64,000 nt of DNA from Gigaspora rosea (GCA_003550325.1 QKWP01000039.1:56281-120280), one strand, 5' to 3'. Shown: positions 1-10,783, counted from the stretch's first letter. Made by a program: numbers and translations. Notes: generated from the sequence alone by a model not told the origin.

Positions 1-804
1 AAAAAAAAAAAAAAGTATAAGGAAGAATAAGGGTCCGCGTTCTCAAGTATAATGGAAGAGCACATGACAATGGTGTAGTGAATGCCAACCATCTTGCAGC
101 GGTAAATAAATATAAGAGAAAATGATGATCCGCTGTTTTTAAGTTAGGAGTAAGTTCATGACAACAAGGGTGGTAAATGATATTAAGTTAAGGGGTAAGT
201 ATTATGGACATACACACATATAGGGGTACAACAGGTGCAATAGAAACTGGGCTAACACTTCCATAACGAGCATCAGTGGGTGGCTACCCAAAAGAATAGG
301 GTTAACGCATCTCCTCGGCTTTTTACTCTCAGCAAGAATGGACTTTAGAACATCTTCCTGGCTTTTTACTATTTTCTTCTCTTTAATCCAAATCGATCCT
401 CTGCTCATCTCCCATAATGTAACTTCATAATGTCTAATAAAGAAAGTGTTTAATATGAAATCCGAGCGAGAAAAATAACCCTATGCGTTGACGATAGTCA
501 CACTAGGGTTATTATCGCGAGGATAACCTGATTCGTGGCTTATATGAATTGAGGCTTATATGAAAAAGGTAATTGCATATGATTGTATGCAATGGAGATT
601 ATAGATATGCATGTGATAGAGATTATAGAACGTATGCATGCAGCAGAGGTTATAAAGTTACATGTGGGAGTAAATGGTGAATTTTAGTGCCTTTCTAATT
701 CGCTTGTCTTGTCACTTGTTCTCTTTGATGCCCGATTATAATCTGGCTCCCTCCCTCCCGCCCTCTCTCTCTCATTCATTGCACCTATCACCCTGCTTGT
801 TGTT
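1..804. other. AT-rich non-coding stretch at window edge
   Basis: The window opens in a poly(A) run. No open frame looks like a real protein. The only structure noted is a 60-bp dispersed repeat at 411-470, listed separately, and a pyrimidine-rich CTCCCTCCCGCCCTCTCTCT tract near 750-770 just before the hairpin repeat array. Confidence 0.5.
411..470. repeat. 60-bp dispersed repeat, left copy
   Basis: The stretch running from CCCATAATGTAACTTC to ATCCGAGCGAG recurs almost unchanged at 10508-10567. The two copies lie on either side of the hairpin array and the LTR element, in the same orientation. It may be an older element end or part of a segmental duplication; function unknown. Confidence 0.7.
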
Positions 805-808
805 ATGT

Positions 809-1178
809 ATAGCGAGTTGAAGGCGCTGCACCATAGCGTGGGCTCGAACTCGCTATTTTATGTTGTCATGTGTACCGAGTTGAAGGCACCGCACCACAGC
901 GTGGGCTCGTACTCGCTATTGTATGTTATAATATTTAATGAGTTGAAGGCGCCCATCATAGCGTGGGCTCGAACTCACTATTATAAAATTGATACTGCCG
1001 GAAAAAAAAAAAGAGGGTTTTTGAAAGTAGAAGGTGCCACACTATTGCATTGGCTTGTACTTTCGATCATCACTCATGAAAAAAAAAGAGAAAGAAAGTT
1101 TTGAAAGTAGAAGGCGCTACACCATAGTATTGGCTTGTACTTTCGATCTTCATTTATGCAAAAAAAAAAAAAAAAAAA
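809..1178. repeat. Tandem hairpin repeat array, five units with A-rich tails
   Basis: Five diverged units share a core resembling AAGGCGC-CATAGCGT-GGCTCG enclosed by inverted arms. Arms are ATAGCGAGTT/AACTCGCTAT (809-818/847-856), CGAGT/ACTCG (876-880/911-915), TGAGTT/AACTCA (939-944/972-977) and GAAAGTA/TACTTTC (1023-1029/1058-1064 and 1103-1109/1138-1144). Different arm sequences stay complementary, so the hairpin rather than the sequence seems to be kept. The last two units continue into a GATC-CAT tail followed by runs of A. The array resumes at 10178 beyond the LTR element. Confidence 0.75.
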
Positions 1179-1197
1179 TAAGAAAAGAGAGGAAAAA

Positions 1198-2148
1198 CTT
1201 TATATATTATACTAAAATGGAAGTGATTAGTGGCTGGGTGGCGTAGTTGTAAGCGTAACGCTGGATTTTCTGCAAAATGCTAATCTTAAAGCGTAACGCT
1301 AAATTTTTGACGATATGCCAAAATCTCATGTAACACTTGATTTTTAGCAAAGTGCTAGAATTTTCGCATAACACTCTAAAAAGTCAAAATGCATATAAGT
1401 TTCCAAATTTTCAATAAAGTCAGGCAGATTTCTCACCACTACAAAAAAAGTTAATGATAATAAATAAACTTATCTGAATTGTAATAAACCCCGAATTCAA
1501 CTATAACTTTAATAAACCCTTCGTAACTCAATTCGACGGACTGAATTGACTTGTAACCTCGAATCGGTTATATTCAGACTTGAATTCCATGTAACCCAGT
1601 CTTGTTAATTCTCTAAAATTGCTCAAGTGAATCATACCGGTCTACCGATAGGACTATAGAGAAGACTTATAGTTTGGATATAAGATTGAGAAACGTTGTC
1701 GCCTTTAAATTCCACTGACTCTGATAGTTGTTTTAGAACTCACCTTACCCTTTTAATAAACTCTAGCACTTACGGAAAATTTCTAACTTACCTATATCGA
1801 TATCACCTGATCGGAATCAGGATAGATATAGGCTTACCGTAACCCCGTAAAACACATTTTGATCCCACCTTCCATCAATATCGTAATTTCTTATTATTTT
1901 CTTAATATTATTATTAATATCATTCTATTGATATTCGCATATTAGCATCACTAGCATCTGCATTTATACTTTATCGTGGTGATTTAGCGATAGTTCATCC
2001 CTTCACTCTCCACGTGCTACATAGTGTTATATCCCAATCCTGTGACTTACCCAAATTAATATTTATATATTTCTTCCCATACATGGTTGGAGTCTAAATT
2101 GGCACTATTGTCTATATTGTTTTGAAGCTCTCCCAAACAATCATTACA
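1198..2148 (+). repeat. 5' LTR (truncated at its left end)
   Basis: It aligns end to end with 9227-10177 at the same length (951 bp). It ends CATTACA, the inverted complement of TGTAATG expected at an LTR start. The matching start occurs only in the right LTR (TATAATG at 9092), so the first ~135 bp are missing here. Differences between the LTRs are largely CG to TG or CA changes, for example the AGCGTAACGCT core at 1290, which reads AGCATAATGCT in the right copy. Confidence 0.85.
1252..1392 (+). repeat. 38-bp tandem repeat with palindromic core inside the LTR
   Basis: Units start at 1252, 1290 and 1328, with a partial one at 1366. The first two contain the exact palindrome AGCGTAACGCT (arms AGCGT and ACGCT around an A); the others carry diverged versions. 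The same array is in the right LTR from about 9279. Its place in the upstream part of the LTR suggests a U3 enhancer or protein-binding array; that role is inferred. Confidence 0.7.
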
Positions 2149-2170
2149 TTTGGTGCCGATTGTGTGGATA
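2149..2170 (+). other. Putative primer-binding site
   Basis: Directly after the LTR terminus comes TTTGGTGCCGATTGTGTGG. TGGTGCCGA-type sequences at this position are typical tRNA primer sites in Ty3/gypsy elements. The priming tRNA cannot be named from the window alone. Confidence 0.5.
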
Positions 2171-2382
2171 AAATAGTAATCCAGCTGTATAATTTCGAAA
2201 ATTTAAAAATAATAATAATAATAATAATAATAAAAATTAAACAAACTGAAGAAATTTACTTACTTGCCAAAGAGAAAAAGTATCGCCAACCCTCCAAATT
2301 CCGCCCAGCAGCAAAATCCAGTTAACCCCCACAGCAACCTAATCCAGCACAACCACCCAATCCGAATAATCTGATTAATAAT

Positions 2383-3240
2383 TTGGCTGTGCAAATTGGC
2401 TTGCTGATCCAACAGATGCAAGCTGTGCCCGCTCCGCAAATCAATGTCACCAATCGCGAACTAAATTTGGTATCGTACCCAGATTTTGCAGGAGGGGATC
2501 AGGACCCTATGACATGGTTAGATGAAGTCGAAAAGGCTTTCGCCACCAACTTGATTAACGATAATCGAAAAATTGCGGTTATCGTACCCCATCTAAAGGG
2601 ATCGGCGGCCACGTGATGGACCACGTGCCAATGACAACCCAATCCCACTAATGAGGGGAAATGATCTGGCCCAGCAAAATCGTAGTTTCCGACCCAATTT
2701 TATTAATCAATTTTGGACCCCAACTCTAGAAGGCAAATGGTTTGCACAGTTGGCCACGCGAAAACAACAAGTCGAGGAAGATATTGATGCCTATCATACG
2801 GCCATTCAAGAACTTCTGCGTCGAGTAGAGTCCGGGGGTCATCAATACCCGGATACTGCTAAGGCTCAAATTTTCCTTAACGGGGTGAAACCCGAAATTG
2901 TACTCGCAGTAGCTCCATCCACTCCTAATACTCTCCAAGCTGCGTATGAACGAGCTAAAGCATATGAGAGTGCTTGCCAGCAAAATCTATCGTATACTCC
3001 CATGAACACTCTTTATTCGTTGCAATTTTTCTCTCACCCAGGATTACAAACGCCAAACTCCATGTCTGATGCTGCCATAGATAAATTAACCGAGGCCGTT
3101 AATAAAATGCTCCAGCAGATGCAGGAGCATCGATCTTCTTCCTCAGGGAACTTTTCTCGATTAGTCTGTTTTAAGTATGGAAAAATGGTCATATTAGTAG
3201 AAATTGTCGTACCATGCTTTATTCAAATTCTGTACTGACA
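2383..3240 (+). pseudogene. gag: Ty3/gypsy gag remnant
   Basis: The capsid-like part contains FAGGDQDPMTWLDEVEKAF and, after a stop and a frame change, EGKWFAQLATRKQQVEEDID and AQIFLNGVKPEI, matching the retrotransposon gag domain. A stop (TGA 2614-2616) interrupts the conserved GSAAT-W region. Near 3165-3215 a degenerate CCHC knuckle can be seen (VCFKYGK, with the later Cys and His displaced by a frameshift). Gag would form the particle core and bind element RNA; this copy cannot be translated intact. Confidence 0.85.
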
Positions 3241-3969
3241 ATTCCCAAAATTATGCAGCCTCGAATCTACCTATTAATCCGGGGCTGAGTGCTCCTCAGT
3301 CCACCTTTCCAAATTTTCCAACGGTTAACGTACCTAATTTGGCGCCTTATACTAATGTTAACCCGAGCCCCAATAATAATTCTGTCAACCAGCAACAAGA
3401 AGCACTTCAAGCCCTTTTATCTCTTGCAGCTAAATTACCTTCGGTTAATAATACTACTAGTTCAGAACAAAACAATCAGACTACCTATGTAAACATTTCA
3501 GATATTGATGTGCCCTTCTTCGCCGGAGGTAGCCGAACACTAAGCACTGACATAAGTGCCTTAGGGAAGAAGGAGACCTCGAGTCGGAAGTGGAAGAAAC
3601 TCTGGAACAATTACTTGAGCAAGAAAAAGAAAAAGAAAAGGGAAATGAAGAAATCAGTAAAAATAATACTAATAAAAATAATAATCTGGAAATTGTCCCT
3701 CCTAAGCTAAAGTGGGCTCCTGTGGCATGTAGAAAAGTACTAGAGGACGAGATGCCTCAAATTTCTTCTTTAGTAACTCCTTATTCTATCATAACGGACT
3801 TAAGGGATGAGCAAGCTAATATTACATTCGGCCAGCTCATACAGGCGGTACCTTCCTTGGGAAAAGAATTAATAAGAAGTTTACATAAAAAGAAGAGCCC
3901 ACACAAGAGAAATGTAAAAAGTAATATTAATATATTCAAAGGCCAGAAATCAACCCTTTGTATTGTGGT
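3241..3969 (+). pseudogene. Gag-protease linker region, frameshifted
   Basis: A Pro/Asn-rich frame (3204-3710, residues such as NPSPNNNSVNQQQEALQALL) and an overlapping acidic/basic frame (3590-3982) continue the polyprotein between the zinc knuckle and the protease. No recognisable domain. The two frames overlap, which marks at least one frameshift. Confidence 0.5.
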
Positions 3970-4335
3970 GCTCGCGTCTTGAATAAAACAATACCACTTA
4001 TCGTGGATAGCGGTTCCGCAGGAAGTGTCATCTTGTCGTATTTGTTAAAAAGACCTAGGAATAAAAATAGAATGACCCTCTGCTGTTAATATGATCAGCA
4101 TACATGGGGAAAGCAAGAGAGCTCTTGAAGAAATATCTAACTTCCCTTTTTCAATTGGAGGAGTTGAAATTCCTGTGGACGTGGTCGTTACAGATGCCGA
4201 CTCCTATAATGCAATTGTAGAAAATGATTGGTTATCTAAGGTACAAGCAAAAATAGATTAGAATAAGTCGGAAATGACACTTACCTGGGACAGACAAGAA
4301 ATTGTTGCTCCTGTCGAATTTAAAATGCTTACACG
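3970..4335 (+). pseudogene. Retropepsin-like protease remnant
   Basis: Translation near 3995-4035 gives PLIVDSGSAGSVI, with the D-S-G active-site triad of retroviral-type aspartic proteases. Further on, DADSYNAIVENDWLSKVQAKI matches the second half of fungal Ty3/gypsy proteases. A TAG stop at about 4258-4260 and an early frame break make it non-functional. The enzyme would have cut the polyprotein. Confidence 0.75.
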
Positions 4336-5334
4336 CGAACCTTGGGGAAAAGCCGGCCTACTAAAGTCTGTGAACTGGATGAAAAAGATAATGATAAAAA
4401 AATAGAAGATGAGTTGGATACAGATTGGACAGAAAGTAAGGAAGAATTCAAAGATGAAGAATTAGAGGAGAAAATTTACAATTATTCAGGAATTGAGGAT
4501 GAAGACCAAAATTTTGAGTACGTACCGGAAGTGGAGAATTCGTCGAATCTGGTCGAGGCTCCAAGAGTAGAAGATCCCTTTTCGGACCTAACCAAACGTA
4601 CGACTTTACTCAAACTTCAACTAAACCTGGCAGAACCTCCTAAGTTAGATACCATTAACGCTTCGTTTACTTCCGGAAGGACAATCGCCTTTGAAAATTC
4701 GCATAGCCCAATTTATAAATCAAACTCCACCCCACCTCGACGATATAAACGGAGAGAATTCCCTATACTCTTACAAATCCCAATACCTTGCCTGCCATAG
4801 TATATTATAATATCAGTTCTTCCTCTTCTACCAACAAGCCTGAATATTCATCGCTCCTAAACAATTTATTAGAAAAAAATTCATTAGACAAAAATTTTAA
4901 TTCGGAAAAGAAAGTTATCCTTATTATACGCTGAAATAGACTCAGGAGAATCTAGCGACTCTAGTGTAGAGTGGTGCGGTGCCTCATATCCTGAAAAAAA
5001 TGAAAGGGGAAATTCTTATGAATCGGACGCTAATAATTCCCTAGACGAAGAAAAAAGAAAGCTTAAAATAAGAAGGAAGAAGAAGAGACCTCTTTCTGTA
5101 CTCTACCTATACGATATCAACGGAAATATTTATCTTAGGGAGGATAAAGTTCGTATAGACCCCTGTGATTACTTATCTCAGGAAAATTTAGGAGGAAAGA
5201 GTGAACCTATTCCCGATTTATTTGACTATTACCATGGGAAGAAGTAAGCAAAAAGAATATTTATAACATAGGGAAAATCGAACAAGACATAACAACCAAC
5301 CGCGGGAATTACTCGAACAACATGCGGCTCTGTT
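4336..5334 (+). pseudogene. Acidic linker between protease and reverse transcriptase
   Basis: One open stretch (4342-4800) is very rich in Glu, Asp and Lys (DELDTDWTESKEEF) and has no domain I recognise. Broken Ser/Glu-rich frames follow up to 5300. Low-complexity acidic linkers before RT occur in Ty3/gypsy elements; beyond position there is no functional evidence. Confidence 0.45.
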
Positions 5335-6650
5335 TGCCTGGGAAGGTAAAACCCTAGAACACACTACCCTCGTAAAGCACCGGATTAACACAGGAGACGC
5401 ACTACCTATCAAAAAATACCCTTATCAACATTCTCCGGGCGAGAAAAAAATTTTTAAAGAAGAAATTCGCCAAATGTTGAAAAAGGAAATTACAACTCCC
5501 TGTGAAAGTCCCTGGATCTCTCCCGTGGTGTTAGTTCAAAAGAAGGACGGTCAAACCTGATTTTGTGTCGACTACAGGAAATTAAATTCAGTTACTCAAA
5601 AGGACAATTATCCTTTGCCCCGTATACAAGACTTACTGGATGCTCTGAATGGATCCTCGTGGAATAGCTCGTTGGATCTTGCTAGTGGATACTGGCAAGT
5701 TGAAGTTGAAGAGGCAGATAAAATAAAGACCGCCTTTACTACTCCTCTTGGGGTATTTTATTTTAATGTAATGCCCTTCGGGCTAACTAATGTCCCTGCC
5801 ACTTTCCAGCGGCTTATGGACTACCTTTTTCAAGACCTGATAGGGGAATGTGTAATCGTCTACTTAGACGATATTAATATATATTCGAGGACTTTTCCTA
5901 TGTCAACTACAAGTAGTTTTTAGCCGAATAGAAAGAGCCAGACTTAAATTAAAGCCCTCAAAATGTTTCTTTAAACAACGAAAACTAAAATTCTTAGGAC
6001 ATATCATAAGCGAAAGAGGTATCGCGACCGACCCTAAAAAAATAGAGGCTGTCCAAAATTTTTCGATCCCGAAAAATTTAAGACAATTACGGGGCTTCCT
6101 AGGGCTAGCCTCGTATTACAGAAAGTTTATAAAAAATTTTATACAGCTAGCCAGCCCTTTAAATTTATTGTTAAAGAAAAACACCAAATATCAATGGACC
6201 CTCAACCAGCAAGTGGCATTTGATAAATTAAAGGAAAGACTCACCACCGCCCCTGTGTTAGCTTACCCTGATTTTTCAAGACATTTTATTATTTACTGAC
6301 GCCTCTGATACTGCATTGGGAGCTATTTTGTCCCAAAAAAATAAAAACTGCCAAGTGAGGGTAATATTTTACGCCAGCAGAACGCTTACTTCCACTGAGA
6401 AAAACTACATGATCACAGAGAAAGAATGTTTAGCAGTCGTTTGGGCAGTCGGATACTTCCAACCCTACCTACATGAGAGTCGTTTCGTCCTCTATACGGA
6501 TCACTTTGCCCTTAAGTACCTTTTTGATCTAAAACTCCCCCAAAATCGACTTCACGATGGGTTATGACCCTATTGGAATATGCTTTTACTACTGTACACC
6601 ATCCTGGAAAGTACCACTTAAACACCGACAGCCTATCTAGAATCGAAACT
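5335..6650 (+). pseudogene. pol: Ty3/gypsy reverse transcriptase and RNase H remnant
   Basis: Conserved RT blocks appear in order: SPVVLVQKKDG, FCVDYRKLNSVTQKDNYPLP, SLDLASGYWQVEV, TAFTTPLGVFYFNVMPFGL and the catalytic VIVYLDDI. The thumb/connection follows in another frame (KPSKCFFKQRKLKFLGHIIS, LRGFLGLASYYRKFIKNF), then RNase H (TDASDTALGAILSQ, YMITEKECLAVVWAV, YTDHFALKYLF). Breaks include TGA at 5558-5560 in place of the usual Arg before FCVDYR, and frameshifts near 5900, 6293 and 6550. The family copies element RNA into DNA; this copy cannot. Confidence 0.93.
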
Positions 6651-6936
6651 TAATTATAAACATTAGTTAGTAAAGTATTTTCGATAAATTAAAAACTAAA
6701 AGTAAAAATTAAAAAGTTAAAAAAAAAAAAAAAAGTAAACATAAAATAGAAAAACAATACCTCCCTTTCAAATCCGTTAATCCAGTCCAGGTTACGGTGT
6801 CCTGGCTTTCTTCAGTTCCCTTTATTACAATCCTAAGTCTTACCCCTCTCATTTGACTTTATCCATTATCTATAACAAGTTAAAATTATATATATAGAAA
6901 AATTAAAAATTTATAAACTGAAAAAAAAAAGCAATC
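6651..6936. other. AT-rich spacer inside the LTR element
   Basis: Between RNase H and the integrase frame lies A- and T-rich DNA with homopolymer runs and no coherent reading frame. It may be expanded or inserted low-complexity sequence in a decaying element. Confidence 0.4.
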
Positions 6937-8240
6937 ATGAATAATGAAATTTATAACACTTATCTAAAATTTCTAAAAGACGCAATAGCCCCTAGTCAGT
7001 GTACCACAAAACAAATTAACGATTTAAAGTATCAAACTCGGTACTACATAATTATTGAAGATTGCCTATATAGGAAGAATCGACATGACCCATCACGACC
7101 TTCTAGAGTTCTTAAAGAAGGAGAAACAAAAGCAATCCTCTTTAGTTGAAGAAAAGTCTTCCTTGCCTTTTTTGACTGTTTTTGATTCCATGACGACCCA
7201 TTAGCAGGACATTTTGGCTTTTATGCCACTTTACAACGTATCGCTGCCCGATACTACTGGCCCCAAATGAGGAATGACATAAAAAATTATGTACACTCGT
7301 GCGATGCATGTCAAAGAAAAAAGAAATCTACCACCTGAGAACCCCTTAATCCTATTAAAATAGGAAAGCCTTTTGATAGAATCGGGATAGATATTGTAGG
7401 CCCCCTCCCAGTGACTTCTAAAAATAATAAATATATCATAGTAGCCACAGAGTACCTTACCAAGTGGCCCGAAGCCTGAGCGGTAACTAAAGCTGAGCTG
7501 AGAATGTGGCTGACTTTCTTTTTGAAGAAATAATATGTCGACATGGTAGCCCTAAAGAAATACTTTCAGATAAAGGAACCCATTTTTGTAATAAAGTAAT
7601 TGCTGCCCTGTGCAACAAACTGGAAGTTACTCACTATACCTCCACGGCGTACCACCCACAGACCAATGGGCTGGTCGAACGGTTTAATAAAACATTATGT
7701 GGAGTATTAAATAAATGTGTCAACCAATTTAAAAAAGAATGGGATAACAGTGTCAACCCGACACTTTTCGCCTACTGAAGCACTGTCCATCATACTACGG
7801 GCTAAGAGCCCTTCTACTTACTATATGGACGAAATCCAATTTATCCTCTTGAAATCAATATCGGAACATATCAAACTTGACCTGGCTCAGAGGAAGACCT
7901 TCAAAAACAACTCTTCTGGCGTATTGAAAAAATATTAGGAAGCTTGACGGAAGCTTGGCAAGAAGCTAAAAAAAATAGAGAAAGCACAGGTTAAACAAAA
8001 AGAACAGTACGAAAAGAGAAAGAAAATAGAATCATATGAGATCGGCAATCAAGTCCTTTTATATAGGACTGATCTGGAATTGTCGTACAGTACTAAAATG
8101 GAATCACTGGATATCGGTCCCTTTTATATCCACGATGTACTCCCATTTGGGGTATACAAATTGCGCACCATGGACAGCCACGTGTTTGTCAAAAATTCCA
8201 CAGAAACTGGTTGTCGCTTTACCACCCTCGTCTAAGTAGT
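6937..8240 (+). pseudogene. int: Ty3/gypsy integrase remnant
   Basis: The N-terminal zinc-binding part shows GHFGFYATLQRIAARYYWPQ and CDACQRKK. The catalytic core follows: DRIGIDIVGPLP (first Asp), LSDKGTHFCN (second Asp) and TNGLVERFNKTL (Glu), so the D-D-E residues are still present. The C-terminal part reads GPFYIHDVLPFGVYKL, the GPF/Y module. It is broken by TGA codons at 7336, 7477 and 7776, each where related proteins usually have Arg (AYR, EAR), and by frameshifts near 7500 and 8090. It would have inserted the element DNA. Confidence 0.92.
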
Positions 8241-8440
8241 CGCGAAATTTCTAGTAATTATGTCAGCCATCCTAAAAATTTAAATTAAAAATTCCAATGA
8301 AAAAAAAAGGGAGAAATTTTTATAAAGGAAAAAAGTCACGTAAAATCTTCCTGCAAAAAAAAAAAAATAAAAAAAAAACAAAAAAAATAAAAAAAATAAA
8401 AAAAAAAAACAAAAAAAATTATAATAATATCAAATATATA

Positions 8441-9090
8441 ATGTTTCTATACGAAATTCCTGAAAACATTAAAAAGACGTTGGCCTTTTTAAAGAGCCAA
8501 ATCGAAAGGGCCGATTTGGAAAGAACTTATCTTATTTCGTGAGATAATGCCGTATATATCGTCGACCAATGCACTCAAATTATCGAATCAAAAGTTCAAA
8601 ACAGGAAAGCGAAGGGCGCCGCCTGCATCACAAAATGCAAGAATATATTAAAGAAATATCTTGACTTGAGACTATGGCTCAGCAGCTAAAAACTCCTAAT
8701 AGACGAACATGGGAAGAAAGTTGCGCTCTGTTTGTGGTCATATTTTTTTCGATTTGGTGAACCATAGAACTCAATTACCGCACTATTATAACCTTGGACT
8801 ACTTATGGAAGCTAAAGCCTGGGATAGAAGTACAAAAGAACTAATGAAGCAATTAAAACCACAATGAACCCAAGATATATTGGCTATAGCTCAATGAACT
8901 TACCAGTTGTATACTGCAAGAGAACCATCTCATCTCCTCCTTACAGAACTCATTAAACCCTACGTCTTGCAGCGATTGTTAAAAGCAGATTTCTTACTAC
9001 TAAAGGCTGAAGCTCATGCCGCCGCCCAAAACGAAATAAAAGAAATCTTAATACTTACAGATTTCGCGGGAGCTCATCTCTGAGGGGAGC
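8441..9090 (+). pseudogene. Unrecognised accessory ORF between integrase and 3' LTR
   Basis: A coherent protein-like frame starts MFLYEIPENIKKTLAFLKSQ and continues past a TGA at 8540-8542 (DNAVYIVDQCTQIIESKV). Two frame changes near 8670 and 8750 lead into NHRTQLPHYYNLGLLMEAKA and LIKPYVLQRLLKADFLLLKA, ending in AHL-stop-GEHI at the purine tract. That is roughly 215 residues, helical and Lys/Leu-rich, with no motif I know and no membrane segment of the env type. Its position matches accessory ORFs of some LTR elements. Function unknown. Confidence 0.5.
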
Positions 9091-9091
9091 A
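9081..9091 (+). other. Polypurine tract
   Basis: TGAGGGGAGCA lies immediately before the TATAATG that mirrors the CATTACA terminus of the LTR. A short purine run in this place primes plus-strand DNA synthesis in LTR elements. Confidence 0.6.
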
Positions 9092-10177
9092 TATATAATG
9101 AATTAAAATTTTCAATTTTAATATTTCTTTATTAGGATAGATTTTTTTATGTACATATTTTAAATTTTATTTCCTTTTCTATCTATCAAAAGCGAATTTA
9201 GTATTATTATTAAAATTATGTTGCATCTTTATATATTATACTAAAATGGAAGTGATTAGTTGCTAGGTGGCGTAGTTGTAAGCGTAACGCTAGTTTTTTT
9301 GTGAAATACTAATCTTTTAGCATAATGCTAAATTTTTGACGATACGCCAAAATCTCCATGTAACGCTTGATTTTTGGTGAAGTGCTAAAATTTTTGCGTA
9401 ATGCTCTAAAAAGTCAAAATGTATATAAGTTTCCAATTTTTCAATAAAGTCAGGCAGATTTCTTGCCACTACAAAAAAAGTTAATGATAATAAATAAACT
9501 TATCTGAATTGTAATAAACCCCGAATTCGACTATAACTTTAATAAACCCTTCGTAACTCAATTCGACAGACTGAATTGACTTGTAACCTCGAATTGGTTT
9601 TATTAAGACTCGAATTTCGTGTAACCCAGTCTTGTTAATTCTCCAAAATTGCTCACGTGAATCATACCGGTCTACCGATAGGACTATAGAGAAGACTTAT
9701 AGTTTGGATATAAGATTGAGAAATGTTGTCTCCTTTAGATTCCACTGACCCTGATAGTTGTTTTAGACTCACCTTACCCTTTTAATAAACCCTAGTACTT
9801 ACGGAAAATTCCTAACTTACCTATATCGATATCACCTGATCAGAATCGGGATAGATATCGGCTTACCATAACCCCGTGATACACATTTTGATCCCACCTT
9901 CCATCAATATCGTAATTTCTTATTATTTTCTTAATATTATTATTGATATCATTCTATTGATATCCCCATATTAGCATCACCAGCATCTGCATTTATACTT
10001 TATCGCGGTGATTTAGCGATAGATCATCTCTTCGCTCTCCACGTGCTACATAGTGTTATATCCCAATCCTGTGACTTATCCAGATTAATATTTATATATT
10101 TCTTCCCGTACATGGTTGGAGTCTAAATTGGCACTATTGTCTATATTGTTTTGAAGCTCTCCCAAACAACCGTTACA
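9092..10177 (+). repeat. 3' LTR, full length
   Basis: It begins TATAATG, one change from TGTAATG, the complement of the 5' LTR end CATTACA; this copy itself ends CGTTACA. From 9227 onward it matches 1198-2148 base for base apart from scattered changes, many at CpG. It includes the same 38-bp tandem repeats. After 10177 the hairpin array continues mid-unit. Confidence 0.85.
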
Positions 10178-10392
10178 ATAGTGTTGGCTCGTACTTTCGA
10201 TCTTTATTCATGCAAAAAAAAAAAAAGAAAAGAAATGAGAGGAAAAAATTTTATTTTTTGAAAGTAGAAGGCGCTAACCATAGCGTTGGCTTGTACTTTC
10301 GATCTTTATTCAGGCAAAAAAAAAAAAAAAAAAAAAAAAGAGTTTTTTTGGAAAGTAGAAGGCGCCATACCATAGCGTTTGCTCGTACTTTC
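10178..10392. repeat. Tandem hairpin repeat array, right part
   Basis: A half unit (10178-10200) is followed by two complete units with arms GAAAGTA/TACTTTC at 10260-10266/10294-10300 and 10351-10357/10386-10392. Two of the units are followed by GATCTTTATTCA and long A runs (10214-10225, 10316-10339). Same family as 809-1178, separated from it by the LTR element. Confidence 0.75.
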
Positions 10393-10783
10393 GATCCTCT
10401 TTCATGCTTCGTCACGTGAACATAAATTGTGTACATAAAATTGTAAACAAAATTGTGAGCACAATATGCAATAGCAGAAGAGAACGTAGTGAAGTGGAGC
10501 ACTACTCCCCATAATGTAACTTCATAATGTCTAATAAAGAAAGTGTTTAATATGAAATCCGAGCGAGAATAATAAAACGTCAAACTGCATATGGTGCTGC
10601 GTTAAAAATTGATTACATTGTTAATGCATTTATGTTTAACGTTATACATTTATCAAATTCGACGTTAAAATGATATTTTAACTAGCAAGCAAAGTCCTAA
10701 GACTTGTGAGTTTCGAATTATATATTATATTTAGAACAGTATTTAATATATGGATCGATTTTATTATATTTTAGATTTTAATT
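10393..10783. other. Intergenic; holds 60-bp repeat copy and start of segmental duplication
   Basis: 10508-10567 repeats 411-470. From about 10570 onward the sequence is a close copy of the block starting near 35455, including the shared GACGTTAAAATGATATTTTA segment. No gene is visible. Confidence 0.6.

Larger units (their letters stand above)
1198..10177 (+). mobile_element. Degenerate Ty3/gypsy LTR retrotransposon, about 9 kb
   Basis: The element has direct LTRs at 1198-2148 and 9092-10177, a primer-binding-like site just after the left LTR, gag, protease, RT, RNase H and integrase in Ty3/gypsy order (integrase after RNase H), and a purine tract before the right LTR. All genes are on the plus strand and all are broken by stops and frameshifts. 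An additional reading frame follows integrase. The left LTR lacks about 135 bp at its start and no target-site duplication is visible, so the left end was truncated or rearranged after insertion. It sits inside the hairpin array, which flanks it on both sides. Confidence 0.92.

Noticed and set aside
2614-9083. Possibility that TGA is read as an amino acid here (alternative genetic code)
   Set aside because: The TGA codons stand mostly where Arg (CGA) is expected, occur with frameshifts and a TAG, and only in decayed element genes; the intact F-box gene and LINE ORFs do not show in-frame TGA at conserved positions in the same way.
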